DNA from: Rhizodiscina lignyota
Taxonomy: Eukaryota > Ascomycota > Dothideomycetes > Aulographales > Rhizodiscinaceae
Assembly (NCBI GenBank): GCA_010015805.1
Contig: ML978123.1
Location: 2,790,001-2,854,000, forward strand
Length of the DNA: 64,000 bases
Direction: 5' to 3'
A program made the position numbers and the translations under genes. Position 1 is the stretch's first letter; every line of letters starts with the position of its first letter. Shown piece by piece: positions 45,535 through 55,372 of this stretch. The notes below the pieces were generated by a model that saw only the letters and a list, made by a program, of their open reading frames with translations, did no database searches and was not told the origin of the DNA.

Positions 45535-48183
45535 ATGTCGACCACTACTGGTGGGCAGAGCACTGGGTCTGGGCCTCAATACCCGATTTCCTCGACATGC
45601 AGAATGAATGCAAGTCGCAAACTCCTAGCCGTCAAGCCGCAACAGGAGGTCACTCTTCATACAGGAGAAGTCGTGGTCGTGAAGACTGTCCAGAAGCTGG
45701 GCAAGGACACCGTCTATGGTGTCCGATTTGTACGACCGCACGTGAGGGGTCCGCAAGTGTGGGATGTCGTCCTCAAGCCCGATGAAATCACCCTCAGCGG
45801 CAAACGATTGGGAATCGACCTCCAAGTAACAGTCGAGGATGATGCCAGGTCTGCATTAGCACAATTGCAAATCTCAACCCAATTCAGCGCCCTCGGGAAC
45901 AGCAAACTCGGCCGAGCAGTCACAGGCGTGCTGAATGCCATCCAAGCAGGCTCCCAAGGTATACTCGACTTCCTTCCACAATCCTGGTATACGCACGCAG
46001 CACACGCTGGCGTGGCTGGGGCTAACCTTGACAACATTGCGAGCCAATTCCTCAGAGGGGTGGATCAGGCTGGACTGACACAGGTTCTGAATCAAGATAA
46101 CTTCACATGGGTAGACTTGTGCAAGAATGGAAGAGAGATCAATGCAGTCAAGGAGGAGGGCAATAAGGGCATCTACCTACGTTTCTACTTCAACGACAAG
46201 GTAAGTATCCGCTATATCCTCGAGGGTGACAAAAATATCGGCCGCATCTTCAAGACAATGGACAGCCGTGATGTACAGCCTCTACGTATAATCGAATACA
46301 ACATCCACACACATGTGGGCTGAGTCTCCACTCGCTCTACAACCGGTAAAGCATACAATTTTTTAATGGTACGTTGTTGTTACATACGCTCTCAAGGACA
46401 TCGAACTAAGCTTTCAGAGACAGTCCCGCTTATCTTGAAGTGCAAAACCTGCTTGGCATTTGGCGTTACAGCTTGCTAGGCAGACAGATAATTTGTCACC
46501 CTCGAGCCGCGCAGCGCGCCTGCGTGCTCGGCAGCAAAGCCCTGGCACGAATTTTGCTGACAGTTTGTGTCATCACCAGAACGATAAAGCTCTCACATAT
46601 GTTGGCGCAACCAACAATTTCTCTCGGCGATGGAAGCAACATGAAGACTGCCTCAGGGACAAAAATGACCACTCCAATCACTATCGAAAAGCGCGCCCGA
46701 GAAATGACCGCCACTCTATCGTCCTTTGTCGACTTGACGACCTCAAAGATCACGGGACGGACGCGACATTGCGTCACATATTCGAACAGCTTGCCCTGAT
46801 GCTACTGCAGTCCTACGACCCAGCTGTGTTAGCTATGAAAGACCGGCCAGAGGAGACTTCTGTCGACGATAACAACCCAATGGTGTCCATCATGAATGTT
46901 ATTGACGATAAGACAACAGCAGAAGCTTTTGATGAAACTGCAAAACAAGCCGCGATGAAGTCGCAATGGGTCGGCGGTTGCTACCGAAGCAGCTTCAAAG
47001 GCGTGGGGCTGAACTGGGCCAGCCCTCTCTCGGATCAGCTGAACTACGAGAAGACGATTTGGGTAAAACAGCAGCAACACATCGATGGGCTAGGCTTGGC
47101 TACGACATATCGACGAGGCTCTCCGTTTAGAGTGACACAACAGCAGGACGGGAACCAGTTGCTGTTGTTCCGCATGTCAAACGGTGGACGTACCATGGGG
47201 TGCACAGCTGGCCCGACAAAAGATGGCGTTCCTCCGGCTGGAACAATGGTCCAAGTTGTATGGGAAGTCGCTCCAGAAGGAGTGATTCATCCATATTCCT
47301 ATGCACGTCTACCCGCAGTGGGTGCATTCGAAGACTGGAAGCGTGCTATGTCTCTGGCTATTCGGCTCGAATGGAAGGACCTGGAGTCGGGATCCTGGCA
47401 GTATTACTACTGTCAGCGAACAAATGTTCTGGAACTGGAGAGACTAGATGCCCCTCACAAGAACAGGCATGGGGCATTGATTGGATACATGATCGCCACT
47501 GGAGTTCTTCGATTCCTCGAGCGCAGAGTACTGCCCGGAAACCCCCGAGCCGACGACTATGTTTTTGGACTTGCGCGAGTGAAAGAGGCTAAATACGATT
47601 TCTACAAGCAGACACTTACATTCTCCGCTGATCTACCTGCGTCTACGCAACTATGGAACAACAACCGACGGTCTCTGAATGACATCGTTAACGACATGAA
47701 GGCTCGGGGTCTCATGAACGTGAATGTACCGTTTGGCCAACAAACTGGCATGGTTGCTGGCCGCGCTCCAGGTAAGTACATGTTGCTCCTCTTTTGACAA
47801 TGGATATTGCTTCGCCGGTACTGACATATTTTCTCAGGTCAAGGTGGCCAAAAAAGACTCAAATGCGATACATGTTACCTTTCTCCGACTCAGCCACGAC
47901 CAGAGTGTAAGAAGTATGAGCAACCGGGGTTCAAGAATTGTATCAGGTATTTGATCACCGTCAGCGCATTCGCAAACACTAGAGACACTGGAGGCTCACG
48001 CAAAATAGATGTCAAGAGCTGTATGGTCGCCCATGCAGCTGGACTAGCAATTCTCTAATTGATGAGAATGGCGATAACGACTCTAAGGCCCGATATGCCG
48101 CACTCATATACCAGCCCATGATGTCCTCGTCTATTGGAGGCATGGAGGACCCCAACATTCAGATTTGGTCACCGCTTGCATGA
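45535..48183 (+). CDS. GIY-YIG nuclease-domain protein with C-terminal six-Cys motif, 713 aa
   Basis: Exons 45535-46200, 46580-47771, 47838-47946 and 48009-48183 join in phase without a stop (713 aa). All introns are GT-AG (379, 66 and 62 nt). Residues about 40-90 look like a small beta-barrel (VTLHTGEVVVVKTVQKLG). The nuclease core is split by intron 1: KGIYLRFYFNDK is joined to NDKALTYVGATNNFSRRWKQ. This gives the two catalytic tyrosines (GIY, YVG), the conserved Arg and, downstream, a Glu in IFEQLALMLL. A middle region of ~300 residues is unrecognised. The last exons encode CDTCYLSPTQPRPECKK...CIRCQELYGRPCSW, a C-x2-C-x10-C-x10-C-x2-C-x7-C pattern likely to bind zinc. Slx1 has a GIY-YIG plus a Cys-rich domain but is much shorter and ordered differently. 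It sits in a repeat island between direct repeats. Confidence 0.75.
46219..46506. mobile_element. MITE-like element inside intron 1 of the GIY-YIG gene
   Basis: The 15-bp termini are exact inverted repeats: CTCGAGGGTGACAAA (46219-46233) and TTTGTCACCCTCGAG (46492-46506). The element fills most of the 379-nt intron and leaves the GTAAGT donor and CAG acceptor outside it. The inner parts match the element at 48199-48443 (GGCCGCA-CTTTCAAGACA) and, reversed, the array at 38440-39320. No ORF. No clear target duplication. Confidence 0.78.
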
Positions 48184-48198
48184 ATATGTGGTAGTGTG

Positions 48199-48443
48199 GC
48201 AAGATGGTGACAAGTATTTTGGCCGCAGCTTTCAAGACACTGAACAGCATCAGTGTATAGCCTCTAGAGATCACATAGGGTACGGGATTTTCAACAGTTT
48301 GCTATTTATCAATGCACTCCAGAGAAGATATAACTGACCCTTCAGAGATAGTTTCGATTGCCCTGAGGTGTAAGAGCTATTAACCCTTGGGTGTTACGGC
48401 CTGGAGGCCCTGGCCAGCGACCAACTATTTCGTCACTCTCGAG
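48199..48443. mobile_element. Second MITE-like copy just after the GIY-YIG gene stop
   Basis: Begins with AAGATGGTGACAAG and ends CTATTTCGTCACTCTCGAG. The inner blocks TTTTGGCCGCAG, TTCAAGACACTGAACAGC and TATAGCCTCTA align with the intron copy in the same orientation. It starts about 16 nt after the TGA at 48181-48183. More diverged than the intron copy. Confidence 0.62.
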
Positions 48444-48889
48444 TGACCACTCAAAGCAGCGCGTATCCTATGTTTTTCCCCCCTTAATTGTTCGATATGA
48501 ACACTGTTTTTTGCATGAAATGTACTCTCTCACTCTCTGGTTTCTGGGCTTGTTAGAAATCAATCTTCTGTCGCTCCTTTACGGTATGATGTTCCGATTT
48601 GTTTCATGGGTTTCTCATTACAAAGGATTTACGACCAAAATGCATCAATATGCAATGGGTACAGATGAAAACATAGTATCAAGTATATCAATAAAACCTG
48701 TTGATGTGTTATCAAGTCAATTGCCGAACGTCTTTACTTCTTGGAACCGAACTGGATTGCCTGAGTTGGAGCGAGCCCGGACCATGCGCCATTTCACCAA
48801 CGAGGTCCAACAGTAACAGTTGAACAGGCGAAGTTGCATAACGGTAGCGGGCCTTACTGCTGAGAGAGTCTTAACACAAAGCTAGTAAT

Positions 48890-48960
48890 CATAACAGGCT
48901 TAAAGCATATTAAGTGCGATGCATGTTACGCTTGGTAGCGCCAATCATCTGTACTGCATA
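48890..48960 (+). pseudogene. Decayed copy of the six-Cys exon of the GIY-YIG gene
   Basis: The stretch AAGTGCGATGCATGTTACGC near 48914 aligns with the start of the Cys exon (AAATGCGATACATGTTACCT near 47863), including the preceding GGC/AAAG context. It would encode KCDACYA, followed by an in-frame stop, so it is not functional. It suggests an earlier duplication of this gene or its C-terminal domain. Confidence 0.45.
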
Positions 48961-49342
48961 GAGGTCCCCACCACACGAAATCCAATCTGTCAATCAGAAT
49001 GCCGGTCTAATGCTCTGTCTATAAGTGGATGTATATATAGCGTCAGTGGTCAAGTTTGCAATTCTAAATGAATCTTATCGTAAATTAGAGTTGTGTCTAA
49101 TCGCCCTTCGGTAGCTCCTCTGCAGAAGCATCCTTGCGGGCAAACATGACTATCCGTTCGGAGTAGACTAGGGGACACGAGGTGCGACCAACAAATGCAC
49201 GACTGATATTCCCCGACGTTACGAGAGATCAAACATCGGATCGATGTAGCTTTTGTCGCCTCTAGCGCGTTGGCAGTAAGCATGCCCATTCGTCTTTAGC
49301 TAGTATCCGGCGAGCAAACGACACCAATAACGTCGCCCTTTT

Positions 49343-49510
49343 CCTGTAATAACGAGAAGCAAATCTTCTAAGGCAGGCCAGATAAGCCACTCCCCGACAG
49401 CCTCGATTCTCGAATGCAACTTCACACCGCTTAAAGGAAGCTTGTTACATAGAAGTGCCGGGCAAATTTAAATAGGGTGGCTCCGCAGAACTGTTCACCC
49501 GCTGGAACCG
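49343..49510. repeat. Second copy of the dispersed repeat found in kinase intron 1
   Basis: Shares GGCAGGCC, CTCCC, CTCGA, GGAAGCTT, GTGGCTCCG and CTGTTCACCCGC in the same order and spacing with 1730-1865. Identity is roughly 65-70% by eye. Confidence 0.55.
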
Positions 49511-49583
49511 AGGTCATTGGTAGAGTTCACCCATCCATCATTCGAACCTGACGATTCGCGTGGTCCCAGTCTTCGAAGCCGCC

Positions 49584-49716
49584 AACGTTAGGAAGTGGAC
49601 AGAGGCCGCTATGGAAGATTTCAAATGAAGTTATATCATTCAGAAAATACAGGATAGTGCTATAGATTCTTAGATTCCCGAAACTCTCATCTACTGCTTA
49701 CTTACATTCACACCGA
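49584..49716. repeat. Right copy of the ~132-bp direct repeat
   Basis: AACGTTAGGAAGTGGACAGA at the left end and ATTCACACCGAG at the right end correspond to 45130-45261. This copy has A or T at several sites where the left copy has G or C, as expected if it was hit by RIP. Confidence 0.7.
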
Positions 49717-50052
49717 GCTTCTCGGCGGTGGTATGTAACAAAGCCTTCATTGCCATCCCCCGCTCAAACGCCGACATTATCTGTACTTACTGTAGAGACT
49801 GCACAACCAATTTAACATAGCTTGCATGCTGACCGCTATCTCACTCACTTTACGGGCTGGTCCACATTGCTCCGAACGGCCTTATAATTCAGTTTACGCC
49901 AAACAGAAGAGATTGATATTTTGGTCGGACTTGGGCTGTCTCAGAGAAACATCCTTACGGAGCACCAGAATCTTCAAATAAGGCCATTTTCTTACAGGAT
50001 TAATGATATGATTTGCTACAAACGCATACACTGTATTCATATAGTCTATTCA

Positions 50053-51746
50053 TCAGTCGCCACCACTGATCTTCATCAACCATGCATTGCGGGACACCGC
50101 ACCTCTAATCCTCTTTCCAAAGACATACATGGGAATCGTAAGCGCTGAAATTGCCAAGTTCAAAATCGCAAGAGTCGTAAAGACTTTGACGGGGCCAGCC
50201 CGTACAAACCACGTCGGGACGAACATCTGACCGAAGAAGTTGAACACAGCCCTGAACAAGCTGGTCGTAACAAACGCCTCAGTCGAGCTCCTCTGCTGCG
50301 TGTCGAAGATGTAGTTGTAGCTAGCAGTAGCGGCAAATGGAGAGCCAGCACTAACTAGCAAGCTAAGCCCAACCAGCTTCACAACAGACGAACCGGCTGC
50401 AAATGCCGGACCGAGCAACCAGAAGCCCACGGTTGAGAGGATGACGGCCGGGATCATGAGCAGCAGACGGAATTCGGGCTCATAGATGCCACCGTTCCTC
50501 CGCGCCATGAACTTGATGAGCCAGTCGCTCAAGAGGCCCGCAACCACGGAGGAAATGAATCCGACACCGCTTCCGGGGAGTGTTATATACGCAAGCTGGT
50601 CCGGAGGGAGGCTGTAAGGCGGATAAGCGAGGACCTCCAGACTGACGGTGCCCAATATCGTGACCCATGTTGAGAAGGCACCGTAAACGATTGTACAAAA
50701 CACGACGGACGGGAACAAGACGAGCGGGAATGGCTGAACGAGTGCCAAGAAGAAGCTTCGGTCCGTCAATCGACCTTGGAAAATTCTAAGTTGCTCCCAT
50801 GTGGTTTTTGAGCGCTCCGTAGGGTGCAGTGGAGTCGTTGATTGTGCCGATTCTGAGTTCGTAGTCGTTGTTTCGACACTTCGTTCCTTTTCAAGATCCG
50901 AGGTCGAACCCGACGATTGCGATTGATTGTCCTTTATGGCCTTAGAAGCAGGTCTAGTGTAAGTCGTCTCGAAGACAAAGAAGTAGATCAGGACCATGAT
51001 CGGGGCCCAAACAGCGAAGCTAATAATGAAGGTGTAATTGACACCCAGGCGACTAATGATGTTTCCAGATATAATATGACTGAGCGGAATTAGTGCCAGA
51101 ACGGCATATACAGAAAGAAGAAGTACCTTGCATCAGTTCCAATCACACCCACCATAGAGGCGAGCGCAAAAAGAGTCCCTCGTTCATGGACAAACGTCAT
51201 GTCTGAGACCACCGGTGCTATGAGAAGCTCGACAGGCGCCGATGCGAAACCACTGAATATCAGCACTACCTGATAGTACGGCAAGCTATTCGCAAAGTAT
51301 CCCGCGAGCATCGTAAAGAAGATGACAATGCTTGCAATCACAAATTGCACTCGCTTGCCCCATACCGCCGCGGTCGCTGAAGCAACGAAGAGCCCGATAA
51401 CCTGCGCGGCGATAGTGGGCGGGCTCAAATCCCTCACAATGGTTGCAAAATCCGTTCCGAACTGGACTGCGAGGATCTGGAGGCCTGTGTTGAGCATTTG
51501 ATTGATGCCCACGATCGCAATGGCGGCCACAAGCATAATCAAGAAGATGGTGCCTTTTCTTGTGTATGACCAGTTCAAGGGATCGTTGATCGAGTCGGAA
51601 GGTTGGGGTTGCAGGATGGTTTGTCCTTTTCGTTTGAGATGTTGAAGTTCTGCAGATTCGACATCCTGCGTCGACTCTTTGGAGCCCAGTGGAACAGTCC
51701 CTGAGGGACGAGGTGTTCGTCTATCCTCCAATATTCCCCAGCCCAT
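50053..51746 (-). CDS. MFS transporter, DHA1-like
   Basis: Exons 51746-51127 and 51079-50053 join in phase (548 aa). The intron is 47 nt, GTACTT to CAG. The N-terminal lead GWGILEDRRTPRPSGTVPL followed by DPLNWSYTRKG is typical of fungal DHA1 drug:proton antiporters. About twelve hydrophobic segments follow, with a central cytosolic loop of about 70 polar residues (SQSSGSTSDLEKERS) between segments 6 and 7. After the splice, SHIISGNIISRLGVNYTFII matches the usual end of the first half. It is probably a plasma-membrane exporter. The substrate is unknown. It borders the repeat island on its 3' side. Confidence 0.92.
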
Positions 51747-53065
51747 GTTGAGGATGCACGATTATTTAGACGATTATTTAGACAATTAAAGATTTTGCGT
51801 TTCTCAGAACCAGCTGGAAGGGAATAAAAATCGTGATAAGGATTCGTTTCTTCGTTAAGGACAGTCGGTCATTCTAGATTTGTAGGGTAAGGTCGACTAG
51901 AAAGCACCTTTTTCGATTGATCGCCATTTGGAGAGGCTCCTTTGAAGCATGAATCTAGAGACTTATAAGGCCAACATTGGAACGGCGTCTCCTAGCCTGA
52001 ATCGTGCGAACCAACTTGGTACCCTGGCTTCCTCCGTTCATTCGAAGTCGGTGTCGTGCAAATCGACACCTAAATGAACATAGGGCCGAGATCTGCACGG
52101 TACACTCAGGGGTTGCGGCTCAGTAATCCCTGGAGACCAGGAGTCATAGCCACAATTGCGAGGAGCTCAGCCGCAGCTGCGAAATCGCTAGCAATGAACT
52201 TTTGCAACATCGAGGCAGACAGGCTGTGCTTATGTATCAATGAGTAGTTGCTCCAGGAGCAGCCCTGGCGGTTGAGTGGTTGGTCCTCGCCCCTTTGCAT
52301 GGACTAAGGGACCCTAAAGATTTCGTAGTTTTCCTACCGCAAGCAATTAGATCCTTCAAGGTGTTGATCCCACGCCAAGCACGGGGATGGGTTGGTCGTG
52401 GGTTGGTGCGCCTGCGTCAATGGCTTGGTCAATGCAAAATGACGTCCGGAAATTGTTGGGTCACAACCTCAGTTCCAAGGTTCACAGTGAACCACCATCC
52501 ATTGCGTAGACTGTAGAAGGGATGAGAGACTGCATATGTGGTAAAGGTACAGGTGTGTCACAGCCATCTATTCTATCGTATGTGATGCGCAAGCTCTCTC
52601 TTCGAGTATCCTACTTGCAAGGGCGGGTCTCTAGTGAGATTCGTTTGGACGGAGAAATTCCGCTCTTACTACTGGTACTGCGTGCCGTCTGTCAAATTCT
52701 CTTCTATATCTCTAGCCATACTCATACTGAAAAGAAGTATTGCAATATAATAATACATATGCTCTCTTTAACTCCTTTAAGCGAACAATGCCTCTGTAGC
52801 AGGCTCCGGAGGGGTGCGCAAATCCTGTCATCCTGAAGGGTACTCCGTATTCAAGTTGCATTTCGAAACTTCACCAACGACCATTACCGATTCAGAGCAA
52901 TCCTTGTTGAGTGGATATAGTCCATAATTTCAAGAATTTCGTCTGTCATATCGGTTAAGTCGTGGCCTAGTTAATGCTCTGCTCCTTGAAGCTGATGAGC
53001 TTACATGGTCTTATCATCTTCCCCATTGTGTTGCCAGGCTTATACACGCAGATGTTCCTTTCGAT
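51747..53065. other. Intergenic, no supported gene
   Basis: Upstream of the MFS gene. The plus frames at 52280-52516 and 52522-52836 have no motif. No repeat was matched to other parts of the window. Confidence 0.45.
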
Positions 53066-53500
53066 ATAGACTTAGTATTTATTCTTGAAGTCACCAGAGA
53101 TGTCGGTGCGGTTAACGATGGTGTACTTGACCTCGACAAGGATCGCTACGGAGGTGGTAGGGGTCGCATTGGTGGGATTGTTCAGATTTGGTTCCTATTT
53201 GAATTCTGAGTGACGGTTGACTAGACCCGTCCCGATGCCAAAACTCTTTGTCTCGGGTGTTAAGAGGACCCGCTGTCCCCACTGCATGTTGTTGTTGCTG
53301 TACATTTTACTCGTATTGATCGTTGCAGAGGCAGGGTCATCTTCACATCCGCTTTCTATTTCATACCATCGTAGTCGTCGGTGTAGCCAACTCGCCCGTA
53401 TCCAGGTCTTGCTATTTCTCTTCGAAATTTCGGTTCATCAAAGATAGATATCGACGTAGCGCATGCAAAGATCTCATTAACGCTAGATCTCTATTCAGCT
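53066..53500 (-). pseudogene. Broken capsid-like fossil (CRESS-DNA-virus type suspected)
   Basis: Minus-strand translation gives short protein-like segments in nearby frames. They include a C-terminal piece with TPETKSFGIGTG and SVAILVEVKYTIVNR, which resembles the end of small-virus jelly-roll capsids. The reading is broken in about three or more places, so it is a fossil and not a gene. The family assignment is an inference from general character only. An old nuclear insertion is the simplest reading. Confidence 0.3.
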
Positions 53501-53625
53501 GGCCGGGATGATTATATGAAGAGGTCCGATATGAAGCTCTGTAATGTCAGCAGATGGAGCTATTCATTTTTTACCTTTGCTTCTTGCAACAATTCTCGTG
53601 CCACACCTACCGCCTCAGCGATTGC

Positions 53626-53964
53626 TCAATGGATGATTTGCTGTACACGATGATACGCAGTTTCCTGCTCGTTGAATACATGATCGACTGCCATTCGCTT
53701 TGCCGTATGGGTTGCTTCGTCATTTGCTGTCTCGACAGGTAAGTGGGCTATGGCGTAATGAGTTTCGAGAATGAAATTCTGACCAGTACGTGCCTACAAC
53801 ACAGGACGAACACGATTGAAGAAGGCGGTGCGGCTAACCTTACTTACCTTGGATATAGCGCACGCCTCACGGAAGAGAGCAAAGCACGAAGAAAAAAATT
53901 TCGCAAACGGTACAAGGCCTAAAGAAGAAGGTACTGAGACAAAGGTCGAAAACATGCTGATCAT
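53626..53964 (-). CDS. Possible small spliced gene, 94 aa, unknown
   Basis: The candidate exons 53964-53848 and 53793-53626 join in phase 0. The intron (54 nt) has a strong GTAAGTAAGG donor and a TTGTAG acceptor. The first exon is hydrophobic (FSTFVSVPSSLGLVPFAKFF), perhaps a membrane segment or weak signal. The second is charged and helical (NDEATHTAKRMAVDHVFNE). No family is recognised. The opposite strand also has a long open frame here (53816-54286), so the call is tentative. It is next to the capsid-like fossil. Confidence 0.28.
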
Positions 53965-54289
53965 GAGTTCGCGCAAAGGGATTGAACGGACTCCACGGGT
54001 AATCCAACGCAACCTACACACTCACACTCTCTGCCATATTCAACGTGCGGACCACAATCTAATCGAACTTGCGCGGATAGGGTGGGCTTCCGCGAAGGTA
54101 CCTTACAGAGACTGCCCTGCGATCTGCACCGGCCTCCACAGTCGCGTTTGCTCGAGACCACTACCGTTTCACCGATATGAACACAACGCTATCGGGACTG
54201 GTTGGCGTACGGAGTACGATAGGCAGACTTCATTAATCTCGGCACTCTTCGCTTTAGTCCTCAAGAATCTCGACTTGGGGACATAGCTA

Positions 54290-55372
54290 CAGTCGAACAA
54301 CATAATGTTGGTGGACCGATCACAAAGACAGACACCCACCTTAGGTTGCACGCATATGCTCACTCGCCATCTCGCAGGTAATGGTACGTTAGGGTGGCAC
54401 CGAAGAACCGAACGCCACGCTCTTTATCCTTCTCTACTTGCGACATCGATCGTAAAGGGAGGTAGAAATGCAGATTGTCCGTTATCATCTGCAGGCTGGC
54501 CTCCACTTTAGGGTTTTATACAAGCAAGCAAGCAAGGACCGAGGATCCGCCCCTGCACGCACGCACCGCCGGCCGCTAACGAAACTGGTTGGCCGTTCGG
54601 TCGCCGCAAAGGCCCCCAAGTTCTGGGTGGACACACCTAAAACCTAGGTGGCGTAGCCTTCGGAGTCGGTTGATCTCCGCCCGCAACAAAACTCCCATCA
54701 CAATTAGCTCCGGAGCACCTTTCTCCAATCGCCAGCGTACCGTTTCCATGCTAACCATTTCCATGCCAAGGTACGGAGAAGCTGACACTGTCGAGCGAGA
54801 GCGTGTTCCGAGCAAACAATGGCTCAATCGTCAATCATTATGCACGCGACACGATCTGCGTTGGGGATCCCGATCATGCGCGCTATCTGGCGCTCCTCTC
54901 GGCAGCACAACCAGGGCTTTTGCAGACGCGAACGCTTTCTGGAAGGCGAATTCACGACGGATTGCACTATCGTACGGTGCTTCCCCACCACTATCTCTTG
55001 CCGACGACACAGAAGGCAGGTACTCTCGCGTTCCTAATTATCCAATTTACTTTGCCATCCAAAGAGGGGTGCAGCTTGCGACCTACTCTTGCGAGCAGGA
55101 TGGCGTCACTTCTTGATACTACTCTTCATGCAACTATGGAGCTTTCATACATACGTCGGCCTCGCCGACCCCCCGGGTGGCCCAAAAGTCCTTCAGATTT
55201 CTAGTTCTCTCGTCACCGCGCTGAAACTTTTCTTCCTCTGTGCTGCCAGCATGAGCTTCTGAACGCCGGAGAAGCTATCAAATAAACATCTTCCGTCAGT
55301 GTCGCGCGAGGGCTTAGTCGAATATTCGAACTAGCCACGACGAGGTGTGCCGTCAGAAGAATACCATCCACC
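54290..55372. other. Intergenic, upstream of the S28 peptidase, nothing supported
   Basis: Overlapping plus frames at 54589-55116 and 54803-55204 contradict each other and have no motif. A CAAGCAAGCAAG run lies at about 54521-54535 and an AACCTAGG motif near 54641. Confidence 0.45.

Larger units (their letters stand above)
48184..50052. other. Repeat-rich gap between the GIY-YIG gene and the MFS transporter
   Basis: Apart from the MITE, the Cys-motif relic, the dispersed repeat and the right direct repeat listed separately, no gene is supported. The plus frame at 48391-48816 (141 codons) begins inside the MITE and shows no motif. Confidence 0.5.

Noticed and set aside
46460-46579. An upstream ATG-led start for the second exon of the GIY-YIG gene, making it a separate gene
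   Set aside because: The 5' 47 nt lie in the MITE, and the GIY half of the nuclease core is found in the preceding exon. The in-phase GT-AG join explains both better.
48391-48816. 141-codon plus-strand frame after the GIY-YIG gene
   Set aside because: It starts inside the MITE, has no motif, and its composition changes along its length.
53816-54286. 156-codon plus-strand frame
   Set aside because: It overlaps the minus-strand spliced candidate and has an uneven, motif-free composition.
54589-55204. Overlapping plus-strand frames upstream of the S28 gene
   Set aside because: Two different frames are open over the same DNA and neither has motifs. Probably leader and promoter sequence.
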